Of a DNA stretch of 28,463 nucleotides, positions 1-7,678 are shown one piece after another. The stretch comes from an uncultured Clostridia bacterium (lineage in GTDB: Bacteria; Bacillota; Clostridia; Christensenellales; Borkfalkiaceae). The number at the start of each line of letters is the position of its first letter. The first letter of the stretch is position 1. Below the pieces are notes generated by a model. It saw nothing but the letters and a program-made list of their open reading frames with translations. It did not search any database and was not told where the DNA came from. Position numbers and translations under genes: made by a program. The DNA lies in NCBI GenBank assembly GCA_904501795.1, contig CAJGCK010000008.1:1-28463 (forward strand), in the 5' to 3' direction.

Positions 1-372
1 TTTTTACTATTTGTTATGCTTATTTCTTTTACAGCATGTGGGAATAAAGGTTTATTTGTAGTTGAGAATTTAAAATTTATTCCCGGTACAGAAAATAATG
101 GAGGAGTTGTAGGAGATTCAAGTGGGACTAGTGGTACAATAATCATAGGAGCACCTGGCTCATATAGTTATGAAATAGTTGGGACAGGAAAAACAGATGC
201 AATTTATACTGTACATGTTCAAATTGGAATATACGATTCAAATGGAACTTATCTTAATTCAATATATAATATCCACACATTAAAGGAAAATGAAAAGGAA
301 ACTGTTGAGGGTAGTTGCTTAGTTCTTGGAAGTAATTTAAAGTTAAAAGTATTAAAAATAACGTGGGATTAA
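1..372 (+). CDS. Putative secreted lipoprotein, 5' end outside the window
   Basis: The reading frame is open from base 1, and the residues before the first ATG (base 16) are FLLFV, so the hydrophobic core of a signal peptide starts upstream and the gene is cut by the window edge. The core is followed by SFTAC, a plausible lipobox whose cysteine would be lipidated, so the product is probably anchored outside the membrane. The mature part, about 105 residues, is rich in Gly, Thr, Ser and beta-prone residues; the stretch from about residue 60 to 118 resembles small beta-sandwich domains of the FxLYD kind, but this is weak. It ends 3 nt before the next gene, so the two are probably cotranscribed. 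Its codons are clearly more AT-rich than those of the core genes to the right, which suggests acquired DNA. Function unknown. Confidence 0.65.
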   Translation, partial: FLLFVMLISFTACGNKGLFVVENLKFIPGTENNGGVVGDSSGTSGTIIIGAPGSYSYEIVGTGKTDAIYTVHVQIGIYDSNGTYLNSIYNIHTLKENEKETVEGSCLVLGSNLKLKVLKITWD

Positions 373-375
373 TGT

Positions 376-942
376 ATGAAAGTTTGCAAGTGGACATTTT
401 TTATTAGTACATTAATAAGTATTTTTTCCATTGTTGTGTCAATTATATTAAATTCTTTTGAACTAATTAAATGGCTTAATTTTTTAAATGATTATTTCAT
501 AGGTATATCATGTAGTGCGATTTTAATTTTTTCTACATCATTGGTTCAATTTAAAATAGAACAAAAAAAGTTGCTAAATAAAACATTAAACAGTATACAC
601 GACTTTGTTAAAGATTATAATATTTTTGGTAAAATACTGTTTGAAAATGCTTGTGAATCAGCGGATAAATATAATTTTTGTTTTGAAATCCTAAATAAAG
701 ATATCAAAACAATAAGAAGTTATATTGATGAAATTGAGTTCATATTTAAAAATAAATTGAAAAAAATTGACACGAATATAACTGTCTTGCAATTTTATTT
801 AATTTCTAAAAAAATTAAAAGCGACATTAAAGAAAACGAATTTAATCTAAAGATAGTTGAAATAATCGAATATGTTTTAAACTTAAAGATAAGTGATTAT
901 TATATTAAAGAATTTTCTATTCTTTTAAGAGATTTTAGATAA
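376..942 (+). CDS. Hypothetical membrane protein with two N-terminal helices
   Basis: A 188-residue protein of unknown function. Two hydrophobic segments, at about residues 6-25 and 33-59, should form a membrane hairpin. The rest (60-188) is a Lys/Glu/Ile/Asn-rich, mostly helical domain that would lie in the cytoplasm. I recognise no catalytic motif. The start ATG lies 3 nt after the stop of the lipoprotein gene, which suggests translational coupling; no good Shine-Dalgarno is visible. A strong terminator follows 28 nt after the stop, so the two genes form the end of a small operon. Codon use is strongly AT-biased (AAA, ATA, TTA, AAT), unlike the ACG/GCG-containing core genes, so this looks like an accessory gene. 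Confidence 0.6.
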   Translation: MKVCKWTFFISTLISIFSIVVSIILNSFELIKWLNFLNDYFIGISCSAILIFSTSLVQFKIEQKKLLNKTLNSIHDFVKDYNIFGKILFENACESADKYNFCFEILNKDIKTIRSYIDEIEFIFKNKLKKIDTNITVLQFYLISKKIKSDIKENEFNLKIVEIIEYVLNLKISDYYIKEFSILLRDFR

Positions 943-970
943 AATATTTTAATATGTTCATTGATATAGT

Positions 971-1000
971 AAAAGCCCTTGTTTAAGGGCTTTTTACTTT
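971..1000 (+). terminator. Intrinsic terminator of the accessory operon
   Basis: The arms AAAAGCCCTT (971-980) and AAGGGCTTTT (985-994) pair perfectly over 10 bp around the loop GTTT and run into TTTTTACTTTTT. The opposite strand also has a U-rich side, so it may act in both directions. It closes the two-gene accessory operon. Confidence 0.85.
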
Positions 1001-1125
1001 TTAATGAAATCAACTATTCATCTCTTGGTTGAGTCGTCCAGTGCGTATTTTCTGCTTTAAGTCTTTCAAAATCAAAGATTATTCCAGGGTTGCCTTTAAT
1101 GAATATATATTTTAAAATTGTAATA

Positions 1126-1162
1126 GAAAAAGCGACTCTATTTGGGTTCAAATAGAATCGCT
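1126..1162 (-). terminator. Minus-strand intrinsic terminator
   Basis: A long hairpin occupies 1131-1162: an outer arm AGCGA/TCGCT, one mismatch, then an inner arm TCTATTTG/CAAATAGA around the loop GGTT. Read on the minus strand it is followed by TTTTTC, as expected for a terminator; on the plus strand no T-run follows. It implies a minus-strand transcript arriving from the hairpin-rich stretch at 1163-1330. Confidence 0.6.
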
Positions 1163-1330
1163 CTTTGCGGTAGATAAGCGGGATTTGCGCCTGTGCGCCC
1201 TTCTCCGATAAACAGTGGGTGTCCACTGTTTAGTCCTTCGGACAAATTGCTAACGCAATTTTCTCCTAATGCTCGTCCGTTGCACTACCGAGAACTTCGT
1301 TTAAATCCCTATTCCTTTTTTACGCCACGA
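1163..1330 (-). other. Hairpin-rich, gene-free stretch; possible small RNA or repeat element
   Basis: About 170 bases between the terminator of tRNA-Ser and a second minus-strand terminator. It is noticeably richer in G+C than its surroundings and contains consecutive inverted repeats: AAATTGC/GCAATTT around GTTA, GTCC/GGAC around GAA, TAAACAGTG/CACTGTTTA around six bases (near 1208-1231), and GCGC/GCGC around ACAG. An early CGGTAG could also pair with a late CTACCG and close the whole set. No open frame in it has a ribosome binding site or recognisable product. It could be a small structured RNA, a non-coding repeat of the genome, or the remnant of a mobile element beside the tRNA. The bases 943-1130 to its left hold only the terminator already listed and nothing else I can support. 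Confidence 0.35.
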
Positions 1331-1358
1331 AAAAAGGACACCAATATCGGTGTCCTTT
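1330..1358 (-). terminator. Intrinsic terminator of tRNA-Ser
   Basis: Ten paired bases, AAAGGACACC (1333-1342) against GGTGTCCTTT (1349-1358), around a six-base loop. On the minus strand the stem runs into a row of six T, just 4 nt beyond the CCA end of the tRNA. Confidence 0.8.
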
Positions 1359-1362
1359 CCCG

Positions 1363-1454
1363 TGGCGGAGAAGGCGGGATTTGAACCCGCGCCACGCTAT
1401 AAACATGCTACTCCCTTAGCAGGGGAGCCCCTTGAGCCACTTGGGTACTTCTCC
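1363..1454 (-). tRNA. tRNA-Ser (anticodon GCT)
   Basis: On the minus strand the acceptor arm begins GGAGAAG and pairs with CTTCTCC near the 3' end. The TPsiC arm carries GGTTCAAATCC, and the discriminator G is followed by an encoded CCA (1363-1365). The anticodon loop CTGCTAA gives anticodon GCT, reading AGC/AGU serine codons. The length of 92 bases with CCA and the long variable arm are those of a class II serine tRNA. It has its own promoter upstream (1496-1524) and terminator downstream. Accessory genes lie on its 3' side, a common integration point for mobile elements, although I see no clear attachment-site duplication. Confidence 0.95.
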
Positions 1455-1495
1455 AAAACGCTTAAATGTTTTATAAATATTAATTTAGCATAGGT

Positions 1496-1524
1496 ATGTT
1501 ACCATAATTTTTAAGGTTTGTCAA
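1496..1524 (-). promoter_or_regulatory. Promoter for tRNA-Ser
   Basis: On the minus strand TTGACA (1524-1519) is a perfect -35 box, followed after 17 bases by TAACAT (1501-1496) as -10. Transcription would start about 35 bases before the mature 5' end of tRNA-Ser at 1454. Confidence 0.65.
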
Positions 1525-1571
1525 AGTTTTTAGATATTTTTTTACTATTTAATTTATTTTTTATTTTTAGC

Positions 1572-2423
1572 TCAATTTTTTTCGGGAATTTCTAATGCTC
1601 TACCTTCTACTATTAGTCCACGCATTGGTTTATAGGTGTCTTTTCTTATTTGTGTTACCGAAACCAGTTTTCCGTTTTTATGTTTTATTAAATAGCCCAA
1701 ACTTTTTAGACCTTCTTTTCCGTAGCAAACCACCTTTCTCTCGCCGTTTAAAATCTCGGGATATTCCCCCTTTTCATCCACTATAATTTCGGTATCTGGT
1801 GCGGAAATAGTTTCGGTTACCACGCTTTGCCTAAAATATTTTTCTTGCATTGGCTCGCCAAGTACGGATATTTTTAGCACCGAGCCGTTTGCCGTGGCGC
1901 AAATCACAATAGGGTTATCGGTTGTGTTTTGAAATTTTAAGTCCGCACCGCCTGAATTAACCATTGCGTCGAACGACGGAGCGATATAGCTTACGACTAA
2001 ACTATGCGGGTGATATTCTATTATTTTTAAGCCCGACAGTAAAACGGCGTTATATAGCGTAGTTGAAACCTGGCATATTCCACCGCCGACGCCGTCTGTA
2101 AACCTACCGTTTACGATTATTTTTGCGTTCTTAAAGCCACTATCTAGCGTTCTATCCCCCACTACTTTATTAAACGAAAAAACTCCGCCAACTTCTAAAA
2201 AATAACCGTTGATTTTAGAAACGGCAAGGGCTATGTTGCTTTTTCGTTCTGGCGACGATGCGGGGTACGACGTATAAAACTCGGCGCGCAATACTAATTC
2301 TTGCGGATTTTTTGGGTGTGGCGGATAACTTTTTGTGGAAAATCCGAAGCCAAAAAACATAAAAATAATAGCGGTTATAATCGCAAAATAATTTTTAAGC
2401 GTAACAAAACGTGTAGTTTTCAT
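1572..2423 (-). CDS. VanW family protein with G5-like C-terminal domain
   Basis: A 283-residue protein. Residues 10-29 form a hydrophobic signal or anchor segment, so it is probably extracytoplasmic. The VanW domain covers about 45-190 and has its hallmark blocks GVFSFN (80-85), VGDRT, and GGGICQVST (113-121). The C-terminal part, about 195-283, with a KVVCYGKEGLKSLGYLI-like stretch, resembles a G5 domain, a module often joined to VanW and thought to bind cell-wall polymers. The biochemical role of VanW is unknown; the name comes from a vancomycin-resistance cluster and does not imply resistance here, since no van genes are near. It follows the clpC terminator. No convincing Shine-Dalgarno precedes the ATG, so the start is less certain than the domain call. 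Confidence 0.85.
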   Translation of the reverse strand: MKTTRFVTLKNYFAIITAIIFMFFGFGFSTKSYPPHPKNPQELVLRAEFYTSYPASSPERKSNIALAVSKINGYFLEVGGVFSFNKVVGDRTLDSGFKNAKIIVNGRFTDGVGGGICQVSTTLYNAVLLSGLKIIEYHPHSLVVSYIAPSFDAMVNSGGADLKFQNTTDNPIVICATANGSVLKISVLGEPMQEKYFRQSVVTETISAPDTEIIVDEKGEYPEILNGERKVVCYGKEGLKSLGYLIKHKNGKLVSVTQIRKDTYKPMRGLIVEGRALEIPEKN

Positions 2424-2464
2424 CTAAAATATTATGCGTTTTTTTGAAAATTTAATGCATAAGA

Positions 2465-2496
2465 AAAGGTGGCAAGGTTTTTGTTTTGCCACCTTT
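2465..2496 (-). terminator. Terminator after clpC
   Basis: Arms AAAGGTGGCAA (2465-2475) and TTGCCACCTTT (2486-2496) form an 11-bp stem with a ten-base loop, starting 6 nt after the clpC stop. On the minus strand it is followed by a short T-run. It ends the long mcsAB-clpC operon. Confidence 0.85.
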
Positions 2497-2502
2497 AACT
2501 TT

Positions 2503-4995
2503 TTATTTTTCTATAACGAATTCTCCGTTTACCGCGTCTATCGTAACCGTTGATTTTTCTTTTAGGTTACCAAGCAATATTTCTTCGCTCAACCTATCTT
2601 CTATATAACGTTGAATAACACGTTTTAACGGTCTTGCTCCGTATTCGTTATCATAACCTTTTTCGGTAATTAAATCCATAGCCGAATCGGTTATTTCGAG
2701 TTTTACGTCGAGAACGGCAAGTCTTCTACGCAAACTTGCTAGCATTAACGAAGCAATTTTTGCGGTTTCTTCTTTGCCGAGTTTGTTGAATATTATTATA
2801 TCGTCTATACGGTTTAAGAACTCGGGACGGAATTTGTCTTTTAGTGCGTCCATATACTTGTCGCACATTTTATCGTATTCTGCCGTTGCACTACCCAAGA
2901 ACCCTAACGGCGCGCTCTTAGCAACCGTAGTCGCACCCACGTTAGACGTCATTATGATTATAGTATTCTTAAAGTCTACTACTCTACCCTTACTATCGGT
3001 TAGTCTTCCGTCGTCTAATATTTGCAACATTATATTAAACACGTCGGGATGTGCTTTTTCTATTTCGTCAAAAAGAACTACCGAATACGGTTTTCTTCTC
3101 ACCTTTTCGGTTAACTGTCCCGCTTCGTCAAACCCGACGTATCCGGGAGGCGCGCCAACCATTTTGGCTACTGAATGTTTTTCCATATACTCGCTCATAT
3201 CTACCCTGATAAGCGAGTTTTCGTTGCCGAATACCGCTTCCGAAAGCGCCTTGGTTAGTTCGGTTTTACCCACGCCCGTTGGCCCTACGAATATGAACGA
3301 GCCGACCGGTCTGTTGGGATCTTTTAGCCCCGCACGAGCACGCCTAATAGCGTCCGAAACGGCTTTCACCGCGTTTTCTTGACCGATTACTCGGTGATGA
3401 AGAACTTCTTCAAGCCCCAAAAGTTTTTGCGCTTCAGTTTCGGTTAGTTTCACCACGGGAACACCCGTCCAGTTGCTAACTACCTTTGCAACGTCGTCAC
3501 CCGTAATTTTAAGTTTTTCACGAGCGCCGTTAAACTTGTTAGCCGTTTGCCTAATCTCGTCTAGTTCTTTATTTACACGCTCGATTTCTTTATTGATTTT
3601 TATCGCCTTTTCCAAGTCGTCCCTACGCTTTGCTTCGTTCTTCTCTGCGGTAAGGCGATTGAGTTCGGCTTCTTTTTGTTTTGCGCCTACAGGCGAGTTA
3701 TAACTGTCTAATCTAACCCTTGAACACGCTTCGTCTATAAGGTCTATTGCTTTATCTGGAAAAAACCTGTCCGTTATATATCTATCCGCAAGAGTTACTG
3801 CGGACATTATCGCTTCATCAGGGATACTTACGCCGTGATGCGACTCGTATTTATCGCGAAGACCTTTTAATATTTCTACCGTTTCTTCTACGCTTGGCGC
3901 GTCTACCATTATGGGTTGGAAACGGCGCTCTAACGCGCTGTCCTTTTCGATATATTTTCTATACTCGTCTATAGTGGTTGCACCTATCGTTTGCAATTCG
4001 CCACGGGACAACATCGGCTTAAGAATATTTGCAGCGTCCATATTCCCTTCACCCGTACTGCCCGCGCCTACTATATTATGAATTTCATCTATAAATAAAA
4101 TGATTTTTCCGTTTTGTTTGACCGTTTCTATCGCCATTTTAAGACGTTCTTCAAAGTCGCCACGATATCTTGCGCCGGCAAGCATGCCTGCAATATCTAA
4201 TGAAAACACTATTTTATCGCTTAAAATTTCGGGAACGTTTCCCTTTACTATGGCTTGAGCAAGCCCTTCTACCACGGCGCTTTTACCAACGCCCGGCTCA
4301 CCGATTAAAACGGGATTGTTTTTCGTTCTTCTAGATAATATTTGTATAACTCTATCTATCTCTTTTTTTCTACCGATAACGGGGTCTAAACGTCCTTCGG
4401 TTGCTTGTTTGTTTAAGTTTACACCAAATTTAGAAAGTTCGCCAAGTTCTCCGCCGTCGGATTGCGTGTCTTTTTCGGTCTTAGCCCTACCGTTACCGTT
4501 TTGCGTAGCGAACGCTTTTGAAAAAATACTGTCCGTCTCGTCTTCCCCGTCGTCTTCGATATATCCGCTAAACAAAGTGTTCTCAAGCTCGTCTATCATG
4601 CCGTCAACGTCGACTTTCATATGCCTTAAAATGCTAACCGCGGTATTGTCGTAATCGACTAAAACGGAAAGCAAAACGTGTTCCGTCCCAACGTAACCCG
4701 TGCGGGCTTTGAGCGAAAACTCTATCGATTTTTCTAATATATGTTTAGTTCTCGGCGTGAACATGTTGCCGGGAATTATTAACGTTTTATCTATGGTCTT
4801 TTGAAAATACAACAAATATCTATCGTTATCTACTTCCGCTTCGCGTAAAATAGACGCCGCTCTTCCGTCAGAAACGTTTAACAACCCAAACAAAATGTGT
4901 TCGCTACCTATATATTTGCATCCGACTTTTTTAGCAAGCATGGTTGCAACGTCGATTGCTTGTTGAACGTTACTTGAAAAACCTTCGTAATACAT
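2503..4995 (-). CDS. clpC: ATP-dependent unfoldase ClpC
   Basis: An 830-residue Hsp100 AAA+ protein that unfolds substrates and feeds them to the ClpP protease in the cytoplasm. The order is a double Clp N-repeat (about 1-145), first ATPase with Walker A GEPGVGKS (232-239) and Walker B ILFIDE (299-304), a coiled middle domain (about 436-490) of the short ClpC type rather than the long ClpB type, and second ATPase with GPTGVGKT (571-578) and VVLFDE (639-644). LGF at 698-700 fits the ClpP-docking tripeptide. In Bacillus the N-domain binds phosphoarginine on proteins marked by McsB, and mcsB lies 3 nt upstream here. The middle domain normally binds McsA or MecA adaptors. Length and motifs are complete. 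A good terminator follows. Confidence 0.97.
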   Translation of the reverse strand: MYYEGFSSNVQQAIDVATMLAKKVGCKYIGSEHILFGLLNVSDGRAASILREAEVDNDRYLLYFQKTIDKTLIIPGNMFTPRTKHILEKSIEFSLKARTGYVGTEHVLLSVLVDYDNTAVSILRHMKVDVDGMIDELENTLFSGYIEDDGEDETDSIFSKAFATQNGNGRAKTEKDTQSDGGELGELSKFGVNLNKQATEGRLDPVIGRKKEIDRVIQILSRRTKNNPVLIGEPGVGKSAVVEGLAQAIVKGNVPEILSDKIVFSLDIAGMLAGARYRGDFEERLKMAIETVKQNGKIILFIDEIHNIVGAGSTGEGNMDAANILKPMLSRGELQTIGATTIDEYRKYIEKDSALERRFQPIMVDAPSVEETVEILKGLRDKYESHHGVSIPDEAIMSAVTLADRYITDRFFPDKAIDLIDEACSRVRLDSYNSPVGAKQKEAELNRLTAEKNEAKRRDDLEKAIKINKEIERVNKELDEIRQTANKFNGAREKLKITGDDVAKVVSNWTGVPVVKLTETEAQKLLGLEEVLHHRVIGQENAVKAVSDAIRRARAGLKDPNRPVGSFIFVGPTGVGKTELTKALSEAVFGNENSLIRVDMSEYMEKHSVAKMVGAPPGYVGFDEAGQLTEKVRRKPYSVVLFDEIEKAHPDVFNIMLQILDDGRLTDSKGRVVDFKNTIIIMTSNVGATTVAKSAPLGFLGSATAEYDKMCDKYMDALKDKFRPEFLNRIDDIIIFNKLGKEETAKIASLMLASLRRRLAVLDVKLEITDSAMDLITEKGYDNEYGARPLKRVIQRYIEDRLSEEILLGNLKEKSTVTIDAVNGEFVIEK

Positions 4996-4998
4996 TTT

Positions 4999-6009
4999 TT
5001 ACTCCTTTAACTTTAATAACTGTTTGCCAACGAGTTCGGCACGGAACAAATCCCTATCCGTTTGAGAAAGCACTTTGCCGTACTGTTCGCATAATGACGC
5101 GGGGCGTACCGAAACTATCAAATCGTCTAACTTCTCCACGTCCGTTATATCTATCATACCCAACATCGCGCCTAATTTTACCTGTGCTAAGTGTCTTAAA
5201 AATTCTTCATAATTAAGTAGCACGGCGTTAGTTAATATACCGAACGATTTTTTCGCCCTGTCCATTGTTTTTAATTCACGTTTGCCGAATAACCGTTCCA
5301 TCTCGTCACGCTCTGCCGAGCAAATGCGCTCTACCACCTTTTCTACTTGGAAAAGTATTTCTTCTTCAGAAACGCCTAGCGTGGTTTCGTTGCTTATTTG
5401 ATAGTTGTACCCCTCAGCGTCACTGCCTTCGCCGTAGTTACCACGAACGGTTAAGCCTAACCGTTGGGCTTCTTCGACAAGGTCGGAAATTTTTCCGCTT
5501 TCGGTAAGTGCGGGCAAAAACATCATAACCGAAGCCCTAAGCCCCGTTCCTAAATTAGTGGGGCAAGCCGTTAGATACCCGAATTTTTTATCGAATGCAA
5601 CGTCTAAATTTTTTATCAACTCGTCGTCTATAACGCTTAGTTTTTTATACGCTTCGGCAACGCGCAATCCCTTCATAAAGCATTGTTCCCTAATAACGTC
5701 TTCTTCACACACCATTACGGAAACGCTTTTGTCGGCACTGATAAGCACCGCACCTGCCGAACGGTTGTCGATAAGGTTTTGGCTTATTAGGTATTTCTCT
5801 TTCATCGCTTCTAACTTAACGTCTGAAAAGTTAGACATATAATATAAATTGAAAGTCCCACACTTTACTATCGCGCGGTTTACCTTTTTTACTATCTCTC
5901 GAGAAAGAGTTTGGTCGGTCACCGAAAAGGGATAGCCGTTTAAGTTCCTTGCAAGCCTAACACGGCTCATTATTATATTGCCCCTAAAAAGTTCTACGCT
6001 TCTTTCCAT
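4999..6009 (-). CDS. mcsB: Protein arginine kinase McsB
   Basis: A 336-residue phosphagen-kinase-like enzyme that phosphorylates arginines of proteins, marking them for ClpCP. The family block CPTNLGTGLRASV is at 149-161. The adenine/phosphate region early in the chain includes SRVRLARN (15-22). The conserved acidic block reads CEEDVIREQ (101-109); from memory the usual McsB form is NEEDHIRIQ, so the flanking Asn and His are replaced while the Glu-Glu-Asp remains. The C-terminal RDLFRA (319-324) matches the allosteric phosphoarginine-binding RDxxRA motif, so autoregulation is probably kept. The ATG overlaps the mcsA stop by one base (TAATG), and clpC follows 3 nt after the stop, giving tight coupling. 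No ctsR, its classical target, lies alongside. Confidence 0.93.
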   Translation of the reverse strand: MERSVELFRGNIIMSRVRLARNLNGYPFSVTDQTLSREIVKKVNRAIVKCGTFNLYYMSNFSDVKLEAMKEKYLISQNLIDNRSAGAVLISADKSVSVMVCEEDVIREQCFMKGLRVAEAYKKLSVIDDELIKNLDVAFDKKFGYLTACPTNLGTGLRASVMMFLPALTESGKISDLVEEAQRLGLTVRGNYGEGSDAEGYNYQISNETTLGVSEEEILFQVEKVVERICSAERDEMERLFGKRELKTMDRAKKSFGILTNAVLLNYEEFLRHLAQVKLGAMLGMIDITDVEKLDDLIVSVRPASLCEQYGKVLSQTDRDLFRAELVGKQLLKLKE

Positions 6010-6326
6010 TATATAAGACCCCGCCTTTTTAGAGTTTCGTTTAACTCAGCTATCCTTTCGGATAGTTTTGCCATTTCCATAAACCTGCCTTCTATACCTG
6101 CGCGCTCTTTTTCAGCAAGTAAGTGTCTATATTCGTTTATTAAACCCTTGTCTTCTTCGGAAACGGTTGGTTTTTTGCCAACGTGAAAAGTACCGCCTTG
6201 AATTTTTTTCAAGGTGATTAGTATTTCTCTTTCAAAGACTTTGTAACACTCGGGACAACCGAGCATTCCCGTTTTATAAAACGACGACAGCGTCGTTAGA
6301 CAATTTGGACAATATTTTTGTATCAT
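6009..6326 (-). CDS. mcsA: McsA-like activator of McsB, short form
   Basis: A 105-residue protein. It has one zinc-binding set, C6-x2-C9 and C24-x2-C27, the McsA-typical FHVGK stretch near residue 47, and a C-terminal UVR helix pair (about 60-101) rich in Glu, Arg and Leu. McsA stimulates the McsB kinase and helps ClpC. The Bacillus protein is about 185 residues with two CxxC-pair zinc modules, so this copy seems to have lost one module. The start lies directly after the galU stop, and the stop overlaps mcsB, so it sits in the usual mcsA-mcsB-clpC order but with galU where ctsR is commonly found. Confidence 0.88.
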   Translation of the reverse strand: MIQKYCPNCLTTLSSFYKTGMLGCPECYKVFEREILITLKKIQGGTFHVGKKPTVSEEDKGLINEYRHLLAEKERAGIEGRFMEMAKLSERIAELNETLKRRGLI

Positions 6327-7202
6327 TTACAGTGTTTTTGCTATCTCTTTAATGAATTCTTTAACGTCTTCTTTTAAGTCTTTATCTCTAAGCGCATATT
6401 CTACGTTTGCACGAACGTAACCTAATTTGTCGCCAACGTCGTAACGAATACCCTCAAAATTACTTGCAAGCAATTCGCCAGAGCCTGCCAACTCATCCAA
6501 ACAATCGGTGAAACATATTTCGTTTCCGCGCGGTTTTAAGGTTTTTATCATATCCATAACCTTACCGTCTAAAACGTATCTACCGATTATAGCGTTGTTC
6601 GACAACGCTTGATTGATAGATGGCTTTTCTAAAAGTTTATCAACTTTCATAACCCCGTCGGTTTCTTCTGCTATGCCTATGTTGCCGTATTTCGATACGT
6701 CGTCACCAAACACTTCCATAGTGGCAATAACGCTTTTTTCCGTTTCTTCAAATATTTCCACCAAACGTTTAATGCACGGTTTATCGTTTTCACCGGCGTA
6801 AATGAGTTCATCGCCTAAAAGAAGGGCGAACGGCTCGCCGTTAATAAACGGTTCGGCACACAATATAGCGCCCGCAAGCCCGTTTGGCACTTCTTGCAAA
6901 ACAAAATTTACGTTAAATTTAAGCGTTTCCATCGCAATAGAATATAGTTTGTCTTTGCCGTCGCTTAGTAAACGTTCTTCTAGCGAAGGATTGGGCGAGA
7001 AATGTTTTACTATAACGTCGCTATCGGGACTTACTACTATTACAACGTCAGTAATGCCAACAGATTGTAATTCTTCCATTATATACTGGATGGTCGGCTT
7101 ATCTATAACAGATAGCATTGGTTTTGGAACTGCTTTGGTTATCGGTAAAAATCTAGTCCCAAGCCCTGCCGCTGGTATTATTGCCTTTGTTACTTTTTTC
7201 AT
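6327..7202 (-). CDS. galU: UTP-glucose-1-phosphate uridylyltransferase
   Basis: A 291-residue nucleotidyltransferase expected to make UDP-glucose from UTP and glucose-1-phosphate for cell-wall glycans or glycolipids. The N-terminal signature AAGLGTRFLP (11-20) and the block KAVPKPML are intact, and the overall length fits GalU/GtaB. Two substrate-side motifs differ from the common form: the usual KGLGHAV reads NGLAGAI (about 107-113), and the metal-site GDD reads GDE (about 129-131). So the family is secure, but the exact sugar or nucleotide could differ. A Shine-Dalgarno GAGGG precedes the ATG; mcsA follows with no gap and rpiB is 23 nt upstream. Confidence 0.88.
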   Translation of the reverse strand: MKKVTKAIIPAAGLGTRFLPITKAVPKPMLSVIDKPTIQYIMEELQSVGITDVVIVVSPDSDVIVKHFSPNPSLEERLLSDGKDKLYSIAMETLKFNVNFVLQEVPNGLAGAILCAEPFINGEPFALLLGDELIYAGENDKPCIKRLVEIFEETEKSVIATMEVFGDDVSKYGNIGIAEETDGVMKVDKLLEKPSINQALSNNAIIGRYVLDGKVMDMIKTLKPRGNEICFTDCLDELAGSGELLASNFEGIRYDVGDKLGYVRANVEYALRDKDLKEDVKEFIKEIAKTL

Positions 7203-7225
7203 TTTTTCCCTCTTTTCTTATTTGT

Positions 7226-7678
7226 TTATTTGAAGTTTTTTTCTTCTAACGCTTTGATTTTTTCTACCCTTCTAACGTGCCTTTCGCCGTTAGAAAAAGG
7301 AGTAGTTAAAAATGCGTTAACTATTTCGATCATTAAACCTGGGCCTATAACCCTTTCACCAAACGCTAAAACGTTTGCGTCGTTGTGTTCTCTAGTCATT
7401 TTTGCACTGAAAACGTCTGAACAATGAGCGCAACGTATACCCTTTATTTTGTTGGCTACTATACTCATTCCTATTCCCGTTCCACAAATCAAAATACCTA
7501 AATCGCATTGTTTATCTTTTACCGCTTGGCAAACTTTAACAGCGTAATCGTTATAGTCAACGCTTTCCCCGTTAAAGCAACCAAAATCTTCCGCTTCGTA
7601 ACCGTTTTCTTGTAAATATTTGAGTAAAAACGGTTTTAAGTTTATTCCGCCGTGATCACAACCTATTGCAATTTTCAT
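7226..7678 (-). CDS. rpiB: Ribose-5-phosphate isomerase B
   Basis: A 150-residue enzyme of the RpiB/LacAB family, interconverting ribose-5-phosphate and ribulose-5-phosphate in the pentose phosphate pathway. It has the substrate-binding CDHGG (7-11), the catalytic cysteine in ILICGTGIGM (Cys65), and the HNDANVLAFGER block. The start is the ATG at 7678, preceded by AAGGAG; an upstream in-frame ATG would add 16 residues that overlap the phosphatase gene and look non-native. The start overlaps the phosphatase stop by one base. In many Firmicutes rpiB also lies beside a ywlE-type phosphatase and sua5. Confidence 0.95.
   Translation of the reverse strand: MKIAIGCDHGGINLKPFLLKYLQENGYEAEDFGCFNGESVDYNDYAVKVCQAVKDKQCDLGILICGTGIGMSIVANKIKGIRCAHCSDVFSAKMTREHNDANVLAFGERVIGPGLMIEIVNAFLTTPFSNGERHVRRVEKIKALEEKNFK

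Noticed and set aside
1014..1226. A 70-residue open frame on the minus strand between tRNA-Ser and the accessory genes
   Set aside because: It runs through a terminator hairpin and several inverted repeats, has no ribosome binding site and no recognisable domain. It may include the decayed end of an old gene, but I cannot support it as a gene.
1193..1384. A 63-residue open frame on the plus strand running into tRNA-Ser
   Set aside because: It reads antisense through the tRNA and its terminator, has no ribosome binding site, and looks like chance translation of structured sequence.
1572..2423. A vancomycin-resistance function for the VanW protein
   Set aside because: No vanH, vanA, vanX or two-component genes are near. 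VanW domains are widespread in Clostridia without resistance.
2774..3703. Long open frames on the plus strand opposite clpC
   Set aside because: They are antisense shadows of a strongly conserved gene; their composition (Ser, Leu, Ile rich) is what reverse reading of that gene gives, and no ribosome binding sites precede them.
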